Origin: Paenibacillus_E allorhizoplanae
GTDB lineage: Bacteria; Bacillota; Bacilli; Paenibacillales; NBRC-103111
NCBI RefSeq assembly: GCF_927798215.1
Contig: NZ_CAKMMW010000006.1
Span: forward strand, 62,001 to 126,000
DNA length: 64,000 bases
Direction: 5' to 3'
The notes below the pieces were generated by a model that saw nothing but the letters and a program-made list of their open reading frames with translations, was not told the DNA's origin and did no database searches. The position numbers and the translations under genes were made by a program. The first letter of the stretch is position 1. Every line of letters begins with the position of its first letter. Positions 32,510-42,279 of this stretch are shown here, piece by piece.

Positions 32510-34438
32510 ATGCGGGCTTCTAACGTTACCGTTCGTCGCAGATTGTTTACGGCGTTAATCATTGGAACTGTCATCTTTACAGCACTTATTATCCGTCTAG
32601 CCTATGTTCAACTTTGGATCGGACAAGACCTCGCGAAGCTGGCCGAGAACAGTTGGCGAAGAGAAATTGGTTTTGCACCCAAAAGAGGCGAAATTCAAGA
32701 CCGTAATGGCTTGACTCTTACGTATAGTATGAGTACTCCTACACTTGTGGCGATTCCTATACAAATTAAAGATGCTCATGCCACAGCCGCTAAGTTGGCA
32801 GAAGTGTTAGATGGAAATGAAGAGGACATATACAAACAAATTACCAAGAAAGAAATGCAAAACTATATAAAGCCTTCGGGTCGTAAAATTACGATAGAAA
32901 AGGCGCAGGAAGTACGTAATTTGCAACTGCCTGGCATCATCGTAGCGGAAGACAATAAACGTTACTATCCTTATGGTTCGCTTGCAGCGCATATCCTAGG
33001 CTTCGCTGGGATAGATAAAGGGTTAACGGGGATTGAGTCGAAATATAACTCGCAACTGACAGGCATCGCGGGCAATATTGCCTATATGACAGATGCAGCT
33101 GGCCGGAAATTAGCTGGCACAACGGATACCTACACAGCCCCTAAAGATGGGCTAAACGTGAAGTTGACCATCGACAGCCACCTGCAATCGGTGATGGAAC
33201 GTTCGTTAGATCAAGCGATGGTGCAGTATCAAGCGCAGAATGTCATTGCCATCATGATGGATCCGAATACCGGTGAGATCCTGTCAATGGGCAGCCGTCC
33301 GACGTATGACCCAGGCAAATATATGGAGTCGCCGGCTGAAACGTATAATCGGAATTTACCGATTTGGAAAACGTATGAGCCTGGTTCTACCTTTAAGATT
33401 ATTACCCTTGCCGCAGCACTAGAAGAGAAGAAAGTAGATCTTAAGAATGAACAGTTCTACGATCCAGGTTCCATTGAAGTTGGGGGCGCTAGGTTACGCT
33501 GTTGGAAACGTGGAGGACATGGCAGTGAAACGATGCTGCAGGTTGTTCAAAATTCATGTAACCCGGGGTTCGTTGTAATGGGGCAGCGATTAGGCAAAGA
33601 GAAATTATTTGACTATATTTCCAAATTTGGTTTTGGTAAAAAGACAGGAATTGATCTTGGTGGTGAAGAGAATGGGATTATGTTCAAACCATCGCAAGTA
33701 GGTCCTGTGGAATTGGCAACAACCGCTTTCGGTCAAGGGGTTTCTGTGACACCGATCCAGCAAATTACTGCGGTTTCAGCGGCGATCAATGGCGGCAAAC
33801 TATTTAAGCCTTATGTTGCAAAATCCTTTTCCAATCCTGATACAGGTGAAGTTGTCGATGTTGTAGAGCCAGAGTTAGTTCGGAATGTTATCTCAGAGGA
33901 TACATCAAGACAAGTTCGTGAAGCGCTCGAGAGCGTCGTCGCGAAGGGTACAGGTCGCAATGCATTTATTGACGGCTACCGTGTTGGCGGAAAAACAGGA
34001 ACAGCCCAGAAGGTTATCAATGGACGTTATTCACCTGATGAGCATATCGTGTCATTCATTGGCTTTGCGCCAGCGGATAATCCGAAGATTGTTGTCTATG
34101 CGGCAGTGGATGATCCGAAAGGCATTCAATTCGGAGGCTTGATTGCAGCTCCTTTAGTCAGAGATATTATGGCAGATGCCCTGCGTTACATGAAGGTTGA
34201 ACCAGACAAAAATCAACTTGATAAAGAATATCGCTATGGTGAAATTCCAATTGTTGAAGTGCCGGACTTGGTTGGAGCGTCAGTTGATGATATATTAGAA
34301 GACCTGAACATGAATTTTAAGTTAGCCAAATCAGGGAATGGGAAGTATGTCATCTCTCAAGCCCCTAAAGCAGGCTCACGTGTGGATCAGGGTTCTACGA
34401 TTCGTATCTTCTTATCCAATGTGGATCCAGAGAAATAG
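32510..34438 (+). CDS. spoVD: Stage V sporulation protein D (SpoVD)
   Basis: SpoVD is a class B penicillin-binding protein used for spore cortex peptidoglycan with SpoVE. The 642-residue protein has a membrane span (about 11-33), GEIQDRNGLTL, the active serine in EPGSTFKI near residue 297, SCN in QNSCNPGF near residue 352, and KTG in GGKTGTAQ near residue 495. One PASTA domain is at the C-terminus, VPDLVGASVDDI. The cysteine in the SCN motif is the spoVD-type variant. ATG 32510 follows GGGAAGGGAG. It lies between pbpB and murE, as in B. subtilis. Confidence 0.92.
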   Translation: MRASNVTVRRRLFTALIIGTVIFTALIIRLAYVQLWIGQDLAKLAENSWRREIGFAPKRGEIQDRNGLTLTYSMSTPTLVAIPIQIKDAHATAAKLAEVLDGNEEDIYKQITKKEMQNYIKPSGRKITIEKAQEVRNLQLPGIIVAEDNKRYYPYGSLAAHILGFAGIDKGLTGIESKYNSQLTGIAGNIAYMTDAAGRKLAGTTDTYTAPKDGLNVKLTIDSHLQSVMERSLDQAMVQYQAQNVIAIMMDPNTGEILSMGSRPTYDPGKYMESPAETYNRNLPIWKTYEPGSTFKIITLAAALEEKKVDLKNEQFYDPGSIEVGGARLRCWKRGGHGSETMLQVVQNSCNPGFVVMGQRLGKEKLFDYISKFGFGKKTGIDLGGEENGIMFKPSQVGPVELATTAFGQGVSVTPIQQITAVSAAINGGKLFKPYVAKSFSNPDTGEVVDVVEPELVRNVISEDTSRQVREALESVVAKGTGRNAFIDGYRVGGKTGTAQKVINGRYSPDEHIVSFIGFAPADNPKIVVYAAVDDPKGIQFGGLIAAPLVRDIMADALRYMKVEPDKNQLDKEYRYGEIPIVEVPDLVGASVDDILEDLNMNFKLAKSGNGKYVISQAPKAGSRVDQGSTIRIFLSNVDPEK

Positions 34439-34549
34439 AGATCTGGCCTATCACTCCAAAAAAGATTTACAAAGAAGACATGTTTAGCTTTTCTACTTGC
34501 ATAAAATTGTCCATAATAGATAGATGAATCTAAGAAGAGAGGGTTGCTT

Positions 34550-36040
34550 ATGAAACTGCAGGAGCTTGCTTCCGCACTGCTCATTACCCACATACATGGC
34601 GATAAAGACACGGAGATCACGGGAATTGAGGCAGACTCTCGTAAAATAAAACAGGGAGATTTGTTTCTTTGCATCCCTGGGTTGACAGCTGATGGCCACG
34701 ACTATGCCCCCAAAGCGATTGCGCTTGGGGCTTCTGCGCTTGTTACGGAGAGAGTGCTGGACGTACCAGTCCCTCAACTCGTTGTAAAAGATGCCAGATA
34801 TGCGATGGCGGCTCTTTCCGCCCATTTCTTCGGATATCCCAGCAAAGAGCTCAAAATTATCGGAATTACAGGGACGAACGGTAAAACAACTTCAACGTAT
34901 ATTTTGGAGAAAATTATCGCGGATCAAGGCTTTGTAACAGGGTTAATGGGCAATATCCATATCAAAATTGGTGATGAATACATAGAAAATAAAGCAACGA
35001 ATACACAGGAAGCTTTGGAACTACAACGTATTCTAAGGAAAATGGCGGATACGGGGACTGATTATTGTATCATGGAGGTCTCTTCTCATGGTCTTGATAT
35101 GGGAAGAGTGAAGGGGATTCAATTCCGTTCAGGTATATTTACGAATTTGACACAGGATCATTTGGATTATCACAAAACGATGGATGGCTATGCGGCAGCG
35201 AAAGGATTGCTATTCTCTCGACTTGGTAATGGTTTCTCAGCGGATCCGAATGCTCGCCAATATGCCATTCTTAATGTGGATGACGAGGCTTCACAGATGT
35301 TTCATCGCTTGACAGCTGCACAAGTGATTACGTACGGCATTGAAAACGATTGTGATGTGCGGGCTTCCGATATTCGGATGACTTCACAGGGGACTGAGTT
35401 TCAGCTGCATTCCTTTGCAGGAGAAGCTTTCATTCGCATGCAATTGGTAGGAAAATTCAATGTGTACAATGTGCTTGGGGCGATCGCTGCTGCCTTAGCG
35501 GAAGGGATTCCCTTGGAGGCCATCCGTACTAGTTTAGAACGTATCGCAGTAGTAGAAGGTAGAATGGAAGTTGTCAACGAGGGCCAGGATTTTCTGGTGT
35601 TGGTCGACTATGCGCATACGCCGGATGGTTTAGAGAATGCCCTATCCACGGTAAGTGAGTTTGCCGAAGGGAAAATCATCACCGTGTTTGGCTGTGGTGG
35701 GGATCGTGACAAAACGAAGCGTCCCATCATGGGGAAAGTGGCTGCGCACTATAGCGACCTTCTTTATGTGACATCTGATAATCCACGCACGGAAGATCCA
35801 GATGCGATTTTGGCAGATATTGAACCGGGGCTCAAAGAAGTTAATTACCCAGAAAATCAGTACATCTTACTGGCTGATCGTAAAAAAGCGATACAAAAGG
35901 CTATTGAAGAGGCAGGCCCTAAAGATGTAATATTGATAGCGGGAAAAGGCCACGAAACGTATCAGGATATCATGGGTGTCAAGCATGATTTCGACGATCG
36001 TTTGGTGGCTAAGGCTGCGATAAAGGGGAGAACACAGTGA
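34550..36040 (+). CDS. murE: UDP-MurNAc-tripeptide synthetase MurE
   Basis: MurE adds the third amino acid to the peptidoglycan stem peptide in the cytoplasm. The 496-residue protein has the ATP loop GITGTNGKTTST near residue 110, the EVSSHGLDMGRV segment, and the DNPRTEDP motif near residue 407 that binds meso-diaminopimelate, so the stem uses that amino acid. ATG 34550 follows AGAAGAGAGGG; TTG 34544 is two codons earlier but closer to the ribosome binding site. Its stop overlaps the murF start. Confidence 0.95.
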   Translation: MKLQELASALLITHIHGDKDTEITGIEADSRKIKQGDLFLCIPGLTADGHDYAPKAIALGASALVTERVLDVPVPQLVVKDARYAMAALSAHFFGYPSKELKIIGITGTNGKTTSTYILEKIIADQGFVTGLMGNIHIKIGDEYIENKATNTQEALELQRILRKMADTGTDYCIMEVSSHGLDMGRVKGIQFRSGIFTNLTQDHLDYHKTMDGYAAAKGLLFSRLGNGFSADPNARQYAILNVDDEASQMFHRLTAAQVITYGIENDCDVRASDIRMTSQGTEFQLHSFAGEAFIRMQLVGKFNVYNVLGAIAAALAEGIPLEAIRTSLERIAVVEGRMEVVNEGQDFLVLVDYAHTPDGLENALSTVSEFAEGKIITVFGCGGDRDKTKRPIMGKVAAHYSDLLYVTSDNPRTEDPDAILADIEPGLKEVNYPENQYILLADRKKAIQKAIEEAGPKDVILIAGKGHETYQDIMGVKHDFDDRLVAKAAIKGRTQ

Positions 36041-37419
36041 TTCAGCGTACATTAGATCAAATAGCAACGATGCTCCGCAGCGAGGTGTCCGGTGTTCATG
36101 GCGACATTTTGATTAAAGGAGTTTCTACGGATACTCGTTCGATTCAGGCTGGTAGTCTGTTTATCCCGCTTATCGGAGAAAATTTTGATGGTCACCAATA
36201 TGCGGAAGATGCTTATCAGAAAGGGGCTGCGGCTATTCTCTGGCAAGTTGACCATGGTCCGGCGCCAAGCGGAATCCCTTGCATTCATGTCGAAGATACA
36301 CTTGCAGCGCTTCAAGACTTGGCCAAAGCTTACCGCAAAGAGCTCTCTGTACGAATCATCGGCATAACAGGAAGTAATGGGAAGACGACAACCAAAGATT
36401 TGGTTGCAGCTGTTCTAGGCAGCACTTATGAAGTTCATAAAACAAAGGGAAACCTGAATAACCATATTGGTTTACCACTTACACTCCTGCTTCTTGAGGA
36501 AACGACGCAATTTGCAGTCGTTGAAATGGGCATGAGCGGACGCGGCGAAATTGCTTTATTGTCTGAAATCGCAGAGCCCGAAGCCGCTATTATCACCATG
36601 ATTGGTGAGTCACACTTGCTTCAGCTAGGTTCTAGAGATGAAATCGCGCGTGCGAAAGCGGAGATTGTTACCGGTATGCCAATTGACAGCTTGATCATTT
36701 ATAACGGGGATGAGCCGTTAATTGAACAAGCACTGGGCGAGCTGGATCTGCCAGAGGGCTTGCGGCGCATTCGTTTCGGCCAAGGCCACGATAACGATCG
36801 CTACCCATCCGATATCCGCATGGATGCGGATGGAGCTTACTTCACCATCAATTCCCCGGGGTACGAGGAATTGTTCATTCCCTTGCTTGGCACGCATAAC
36901 GTCGTGAACACGCTCGCGGCCATTGCCGTCGGCGAGGCCTTCGGCGTCACGCCAAGTGCTGTTGCAGCGGGGCTGCGCGCGCTGCAGATGACAAGCATGC
37001 GCATCGAGAAGCTCACGGCAGCCTCTGGGCTGACCGTGCTTAACGATGCGTACAACGCCAGCCCCGCCTCGATGCGGGCGGCGATTGCCCTGACCGAGCA
37101 GCTGAGCGGCTTCGGTCGGAAGTTCCTCGTGCTCGGCGACATGCTGGAGCTTGGCGAGCACGAAGAGCAGTTCCATCGCGGCATTGGCGCGATGTTGTCT
37201 CCGGAACGTGTAGACTACGTCTTCACGTTTGGGCGTCTCGGCCGCTTCATCGCTGAGGAAGCGGCGAAGCAGTTCCCGCAGGCGCAGATACGCGCCTACG
37301 ACGACAAGGCGCAGCTCGCGGAGGAGCTTGCAGCACTCGCAAGCCCCGAGGATCTCGTGCTCGTGAAGGGCTCGCGCGGGATGCGGCTCGAGCAGGTTGT
37401 CCATAGCTTATTAGCCTAA
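36037..37419 (+). CDS. murF: UDP-MurNAc-pentapeptide synthetase MurF
   Basis: MurF adds D-Ala-D-Ala to the UDP-MurNAc-tripeptide. The 460-residue protein has an N-terminal UDP-sugar domain, the ATP loop GITGSNGKTTTKD near residue 109, KGNLNNHIGLPLTL, and the C-terminal domain with LNDAYNASPASMRAA near residue 330. GTG 36037 overlaps the murE stop. The DNA is odd: from about 36730 to 37410 GC rises to about 60-68 percent in hand-counted 60-base blocks, with codons ending in G or C, while the first part is near 43-50 percent and mraY after it drops to about 30. The protein remains intact across the change. Confidence 0.95.
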   Translation: MIQRTLDQIATMLRSEVSGVHGDILIKGVSTDTRSIQAGSLFIPLIGENFDGHQYAEDAYQKGAAAILWQVDHGPAPSGIPCIHVEDTLAALQDLAKAYRKELSVRIIGITGSNGKTTTKDLVAAVLGSTYEVHKTKGNLNNHIGLPLTLLLLEETTQFAVVEMGMSGRGEIALLSEIAEPEAAIITMIGESHLLQLGSRDEIARAKAEIVTGMPIDSLIIYNGDEPLIEQALGELDLPEGLRRIRFGQGHDNDRYPSDIRMDADGAYFTINSPGYEELFIPLLGTHNVVNTLAAIAVGEAFGVTPSAVAAGLRALQMTSMRIEKLTAASGLTVLNDAYNASPASMRAAIALTEQLSGFGRKFLVLGDMLELGEHEEQFHRGIGAMLSPERVDYVFTFGRLGRFIAEEAAKQFPQAQIRAYDDKAQLAEELAALASPEDLVLVKGSRGMRLEQVVHSLLA

Positions 37420-37478
37420 TTAACGAAATCGATTGCATGTATGAAATAGAGTGACGGAAATGAGCAGGGGGAACCAAC

Positions 37479-38438
37479 GTGGAAAACGCAGTATTATTAA
37501 CAATGGGTGTGGCATTTGTGCTTGCGCTAATCATGGGGCCATTATGTATACCTATTTTAAGACGAATGAAATTTGGTCAGCAAATTCGTGAGGATGGCCC
37601 GCAGGGACATCTCAAAAAACAAGGTACACCAACGATGGGCGGCGTCATTATTTTACTCGCGCTCTCTTTGGCTACACTTCGTTTTGCTGATAAAAATACA
37701 GATTTACTCATTTTATTATTAGCTTCATTAGGTTATGGACTTGTTGGCTTCCTTGATGACTATATCAAAATTATATTTAAGCGTTCATTGGGACTTACAG
37801 CAAAGCAAAAGCTTTTTGGTCAATTATTGATTTCAGCCATTGTCTGTTATTTACTCGTTATGCAAGGACACAGCACAGATATTTATGTGCCATTCGTTTC
37901 TTTTCATATGAATGCGGGTTGGTTGTATTTCCCGTTAATGGCTATTTTGATGCTGGGCGCTTCGAATGCCGTTAACTTTACAGATGGCTTGGACGGCTTG
38001 TTAGCGGGGACAAGTGCAATTGCATTTGGGGCATACACGATTATTGCCATGAATAATACTCAGCCTGAAGCAGCTATCTTCTCAGCAGCAATGGTTGGTG
38101 CCGTACTCGGTTTCCTAGTATTCAATGCGCATCCTGCCAAAGTATTCATGGGTGACACCGGCTCTTTGGGAATCGGTGGTGGACTTGTGGCTGTTGCCAT
38201 TTTAACGAAAGCAGAACTTCTTCTAGCTATTATTGGCGGAGTTTTCTTAATTGAAATTTTATCTGTTGTCATTCAAGTTGTTTCATTTAAAACTAGGAAG
38301 AAACGCGTATTCAAAATGAGTCCGATTCATCATCATTTTGAGTTGGTTGGATGGTCGGAGTGGCGAGTTGTAATTACTTTCTGGGTCGTAGGTTTAGTGC
38401 TTGCTGTACTCGGATTATATATGAATGAGGTGTTGTAG
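37479..38438 (+). CDS. mraY: Phospho-MurNAc-pentapeptide translocase MraY
   Basis: MraY transfers phospho-MurNAc-pentapeptide to undecaprenyl phosphate, making lipid I at the membrane. The 319-residue protein has about ten membrane spans. The loop with DDYIKI near residue 91, NFTDGLDGLLAG near residue 166 and the histidine motif SPIHHHFELVGW near residue 282 are all present. GTG 37479 follows AGCAGGGGG. It is three bases from murD. Confidence 0.96.
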   Translation: MENAVLLTMGVAFVLALIMGPLCIPILRRMKFGQQIREDGPQGHLKKQGTPTMGGVIILLALSLATLRFADKNTDLLILLLASLGYGLVGFLDDYIKIIFKRSLGLTAKQKLFGQLLISAIVCYLLVMQGHSTDIYVPFVSFHMNAGWLYFPLMAILMLGASNAVNFTDGLDGLLAGTSAIAFGAYTIIAMNNTQPEAAIFSAAMVGAVLGFLVFNAHPAKVFMGDTGSLGIGGGLVAVAILTKAELLLAIIGGVFLIEILSVVIQVVSFKTRKKRVFKMSPIHHHFELVGWSEWRVVITFWVVGLVLAVLGLYMNEVL

Positions 38439-38441
38439 AAC

Positions 38442-39836
38442 ATGAAGCATCCGCGGGATTATCGTGGACTTGAAGTGATCGTACTTGGCTTGGCTCGCAG
38501 CGGTGTCGCTGCAGCTAAGCTTTTTCATCAAAAAGGAGCTCTCGTCACTGTCAACGACAAAAAGGAACGAAGCGCGTGCCCTGAAGCCGACGAGTTGGAG
38601 GCTCTGGGTATTTCTGTTGTATGCGGGTTTCATCCGGAGTCCCTCGTGCATGAGGGGGTTTCACTAGTAGTCAAAAATCCAGGCATTCCGTATTCGGTAG
38701 ATCCAATTCGTAAAGCAGAGGAGCTGGGTATTGAAGTTGTGACAGAGGTTGAGGTAGCTTATCAATTCTGTGAAGCGCCGATTATTGGGATCACGGGCTC
38801 CAACGGGAAAACAACGACGACTACACTGATCGGCTTGATGTTGGATGCAGCGGGCTTGAAGCCGGTGGTCGCAGGCAACATTGGCCGTGCTTTAACGGAA
38901 GCTACACCTGAGGTGACGGCTGAGAATTGGATGGTTGTTGAATTAAGCTCGTTTCAATTAAAAGGCACAACAGCATTCCGTCCAAACATTGGTTTATTTT
39001 TAAATGTATATGAGACACATCTGGATTATCATGGCTCCATGGACGATTATATCGCCTCTAAAGCCAAAATTTTTGAAAATCAAACAGAGGCTGACACCGC
39101 TATTTTGAATTGGGATGACGAAGTGTGTCGACGTTTGATGCCAAGTTTGAAGGCGAAACAGTTTCATTTCTCATTGAAAGAAAAGCTTGCTTATGGCGTC
39201 TATTTGGATGCGGAGACGGACTGTCTTGTGTATGCAAACGGTCAGAACTCTGTCCAATCCATTATGTCGGCTTCTGAAATGGGCATGCCGGGTAGCTTTA
39301 ACATTGGAAATGCTTTGGCAGCTGCTGCAGCGGCCATTACAGCCGGCGTAGCTCTGCCTGTGATTGCTGATGTGTTGAGAAACTTCCATGGCGTAGAACA
39401 CCGTCTGGAGCTTGTGAGAGTACTGGATGGCGTAACCTTTTACAATAACTCTAAAGCAACGAATTCAGCTGCTACTGTGAATTCAATAGAGGCTTTCGAT
39501 CAATCTGTCGTCTTAATTGCTGGCGGTTTGGATCGTGGTTCGGATTACATGGAGCTATTGCCAACTTTCCGTGAGCGTATCAAAGGAATTGTTACAATCG
39601 GGCAAACAAAAGAAAAAATCAAGCATATTGCCGAATTGGCAGGGATTAGTAAGGTGCAAACCGTCGATACTGCTAAGGATGCAGCGGACGCGGTTTCACA
39701 AGCCGTGCAGCTTGCCTGGCAAATGAGTGAGCAAGGAGACATTGTGCTTCTATCACCAGCTTGTGCAAGTTGGGATATGTTTCCATCCTATGAGGACAGG
39801 GGACGCATGTTTAAGGAGTCCGTGCATAACCTTTAA
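38442..39836 (+). CDS. murD: UDP-MurNAc-L-alanine:D-glutamate ligase MurD
   Basis: MurD adds D-glutamate to UDP-MurNAc-L-alanine. The 464-residue protein has VLGLARSGVAAAKL near the start, the ATP loop GITGSNGKTTTTTL near residue 114, ELSSFQLKGT, and YNNSKATNSAA near residue 340. ATG 38442 comes three bases after the mraY stop, with AATGAGGTG as ribosome binding site. Confidence 0.96.
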   Translation: MKHPRDYRGLEVIVLGLARSGVAAAKLFHQKGALVTVNDKKERSACPEADELEALGISVVCGFHPESLVHEGVSLVVKNPGIPYSVDPIRKAEELGIEVVTEVEVAYQFCEAPIIGITGSNGKTTTTTLIGLMLDAAGLKPVVAGNIGRALTEATPEVTAENWMVVELSSFQLKGTTAFRPNIGLFLNVYETHLDYHGSMDDYIASKAKIFENQTEADTAILNWDDEVCRRLMPSLKAKQFHFSLKEKLAYGVYLDAETDCLVYANGQNSVQSIMSASEMGMPGSFNIGNALAAAAAAITAGVALPVIADVLRNFHGVEHRLELVRVLDGVTFYNNSKATNSAATVNSIEAFDQSVVLIAGGLDRGSDYMELLPTFRERIKGIVTIGQTKEKIKHIAELAGISKVQTVDTAKDAADAVSQAVQLAWQMSEQGDIVLLSPACASWDMFPSYEDRGRMFKESVHNL

Positions 39837-39891
39837 GTAGGGCTTATCCACATTTTAAAGGGAGCCCACAACTGACAAAGAGGTGTCTGTA

Positions 39892-40989
39892 ATGGGTAAA
39901 GCACGCTCCGCTCCTGACATTTGGATTATTATTCCGACCTTGCTGCTTTTGACAATCGGCGTTATTATGGTCTACAGCGCTAGTAGTGTACTTGCGTTTC
40001 GTGAGTTTGGTGATTCTTTTTATTATTTAAAAAGACAACTTATCTTCGCCGTTCTAGGAATTGTAGCGATGTTCTTCACGATGAATGTGGATTATTTGGT
40101 TTGGAAAAGATTTGCAAAGTTAGCCTTGTTTGTTTGCTTTGGTATGCTGGTCATTGTTTTAATTCCTGGTATCGGCGTTATTCGTGGCGGTGCCAGAAGT
40201 TGGCTTGGAATCGGAGCTTTCGGGATTCAACCTTCTGAATTTATGAAAATAGGGATGATTCTCTTTCTTTCCAAGATGCTATCCGAAAATCAGTCTAAGA
40301 TTACACTGCTTACCAAAGGGCTGATGCCGCCGCTAGGTATTATGGGATTGGCATTCGGTTTGATCATGCTGCAGCCGGACTTAGGAACTGGAGTTGTATT
40401 AGTTGGTGCCTCGCTCTTAATCATTTACACGGCTGGCGCGAGATTGCTTCATCTTTCCTATCTAGGTATGATAGGAGTTGCGGGTTTTATTGGCCTCGTT
40501 ATTGCCGCTCCATATCGCCTTAAGCGGATAACAGCCTTTCTCGACCCATGGCAAGATCCACTTGGTGCTGGTTATCAATCTATACAATCTTTATATGCGA
40601 TTGGACCAGGCGGACTAGTAGGACTTGGACTCGGAATGAGCCGGCAAAAGTATAGTTACTTACCAGAGCCGCAAACTGATTTTATTTTTTCTATTATCGC
40701 TGAAGAACTTGGATTTATTGGAGGTACGTTGGTTCTGCTGCTCTTCACCATTTTAGTATGGCGGGGAATGCGTGCGGCCATTACGGCACCAGATACATTT
40801 GCCAGCTTAATTGCAGTAGGCATTATCGGCATGATCGCCGTTCAAGTGATTATTAACATCGGCGTCGTTATTGGGATGTTTCCGGTAACGGGTATCACGC
40901 TGCCATTCATAAGTGCAGGGGGGTCTTCACTGACACTCATGCTGACATCTGTCGGCATCCTGCTTAATATATCCCGCTATTCGAGGTGA
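39892..40989 (+). CDS. spoVE: SEDS-family lipid II glycosyltransferase SpoVE/FtsW
   Basis: This is a ten-span SEDS protein that polymerises lipid II with its partner class B penicillin-binding protein. At 365 residues it matches SpoVE, and it lies between murD and murG as spoVE does in B. subtilis. Conserved segments are IMVYSASS near residue 22, GGARSWLGIG near residue 100, PSEFMKI, and PVTGITLPFISAGGSS near residue 335. ATG 39892 follows AAAGAGGTG by seven bases; GTG 39883 is inside that site. It could serve division as FtsW, since no other SEDS gene is in the window. Confidence 0.9.
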   Translation: MGKARSAPDIWIIIPTLLLLTIGVIMVYSASSVLAFREFGDSFYYLKRQLIFAVLGIVAMFFTMNVDYLVWKRFAKLALFVCFGMLVIVLIPGIGVIRGGARSWLGIGAFGIQPSEFMKIGMILFLSKMLSENQSKITLLTKGLMPPLGIMGLAFGLIMLQPDLGTGVVLVGASLLIIYTAGARLLHLSYLGMIGVAGFIGLVIAAPYRLKRITAFLDPWQDPLGAGYQSIQSLYAIGPGGLVGLGLGMSRQKYSYLPEPQTDFIFSIIAEELGFIGGTLVLLLFTILVWRGMRAAITAPDTFASLIAVGIIGMIAVQVIINIGVVIGMFPVTGITLPFISAGGSSLTLMLTSVGILLNISRYSR

Positions 40990-40996
40990 CAGGGGA

Positions 40997-42067
40997 ATGA
41001 AGACTATTGTATTTACCGGAGGAGGCTCCGCAGGCCATGTGACCCCTAATTTAGCGCTGATGCATAAGCTGAAGCAGCAAGGTTGGGATGTCAAATACAT
41101 AGGCTCGGCTACAGGTATTGAAAAAGAGATCATTGATCGGGAAGGGGTTCCCTTTTATCCGATTTCATCAGGGAAATTGCGCCGATATTTTGATCTCAAA
41201 AATATAAAAGATCCATTCAAAGTGATGAAAGGTGTTTATGAATCGTATCGGTTGCTTAAACGTTTAAAACCCGCCATTGTCTTTTCGAAAGGCGGGTTCG
41301 TTTCCGTTCCTGTCGTTCTTGGGAGCCGTATGAACAATATTCCTGTTATTATCCATGAATCCGATATGACGCCAGGACTGGCGAATAAAATTTCGATCCC
41401 ATTTGCAACGAAGGTATGTGTGACATTTCCTGAATCCCTTTCGCATATTAAGGGCGGAAAGTCTGTTCTTACGGGCTTGCCGATCCGTGAACATATTAGC
41501 AGTGGTAAAGCAACGCGCGCGCTTCAGCTATGTGATTTCCATTCTCAGAAGCCTGTTATATTAGTTATGGGTGGAAGCTTAGGTTCGCAGGTGCTGAATC
41601 AAGCTGTTCGATCTAACTTAGTTCGCTTACTCCAACAATTTCAAATTGTGCATCTGTGCGGCAAAGGAAATGTGTCTGTTGAGCATCTTCATACCCGTGG
41701 ATATAAGCAATTTGAATACTTGAACGAAGAGCTTCCTGATGTGCTGGCGATGACCGACCTGGTCATCTCTCGTGCAGGTGCAACGTCTATCTTTGAGTTT
41801 CTAGGTTTAGAGAAACCCATGCTGTTAATCCCGCTATCGCGTCAAGCTAGTCGAGGGGATCAAATTCTGAATGCAGCATCTTTTCAGAAGGCAGGTTATG
41901 CCGATGTGATACAGGAAGAAGATTTAACCACTGAGGGACTTGGTGATCATGTCGAAGCGCTTTACAAGAACCGTGAGACGTATAAAGCAGCAATGCAATC
42001 ACGTAATGAAAGTGATGCCGTAGCTGCTATCGTGAAATTGATTGAATCGCACAGCAATTCGTTGTGA
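40997..42067 (+). CDS. murG: Lipid II synthase MurG
   Basis: MurG adds GlcNAc to lipid I on the inner membrane face. The 356-residue GT-B protein has the N-terminal GGGSAGHVTPNLAL, FSKGGFVSVPVVL near residue 96, and LVISRAGATSIFEFLG near residue 250 that binds UDP-GlcNAc. ATG 40997 follows GGTGACAGGGG, a few bases after spoVE. Confidence 0.96.
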   Translation: MKTIVFTGGGSAGHVTPNLALMHKLKQQGWDVKYIGSATGIEKEIIDREGVPFYPISSGKLRRYFDLKNIKDPFKVMKGVYESYRLLKRLKPAIVFSKGGFVSVPVVLGSRMNNIPVIIHESDMTPGLANKISIPFATKVCVTFPESLSHIKGGKSVLTGLPIREHISSGKATRALQLCDFHSQKPVILVMGGSLGSQVLNQAVRSNLVRLLQQFQIVHLCGKGNVSVEHLHTRGYKQFEYLNEELPDVLAMTDLVISRAGATSIFEFLGLEKPMLLIPLSRQASRGDQILNAASFQKAGYADVIQEEDLTTEGLGDHVEALYKNRETYKAAMQSRNESDAVAAIVKLIESHSNSL

Positions 42068-42149
42068 ATTTGTTAAAGCGTATAGGCGATTGTCACACTC
42101 TAACCGATTTTACATAAACTACACTATAACCGTGACAGACACCTAAGGC

Positions 42150-42203
42150 TTCATAAGTGAACAAGGAACGAAGAACGGCCGACTTCGCTCAGCTCCTTAT
42201 GAA
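42150..42203 (+). repeat. Long dyad in the murB leader
   Basis: TTCATAAG (42150-42157) pairs with CTTATGAA (42196-42203), and inner CGAAG (42169-42173) with CTTCG (42183-42187). It lies in the 212-base gap between murG and murB, with a candidate TTGTCA box near 42090. No T run follows. Confidence 0.5.
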
Positions 42204-42279
42204 TGAAATGTCAGAACTTGTATGTCTTACATCTTACATTTCTACATTTCGCCCTACGTTCTGTGAAGGAGGTTTTCCC

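Noticed and set aside
36718..37404. A 228-codon minus-strand open frame opposite murF
   Set aside because: It lies in the GC-rich part of murF, where stop codons are rare on the opposite strand. It lacks a ribosome binding site, and murF is clearly intact on the plus strand.
39844..39852. A perfect DnaA box TTATCCACA between murD and spoVE
   Set aside because: A nine-base match on either strand is expected about once per two windows of this size by chance, and no cluster or AT-rich unwinding region is present.
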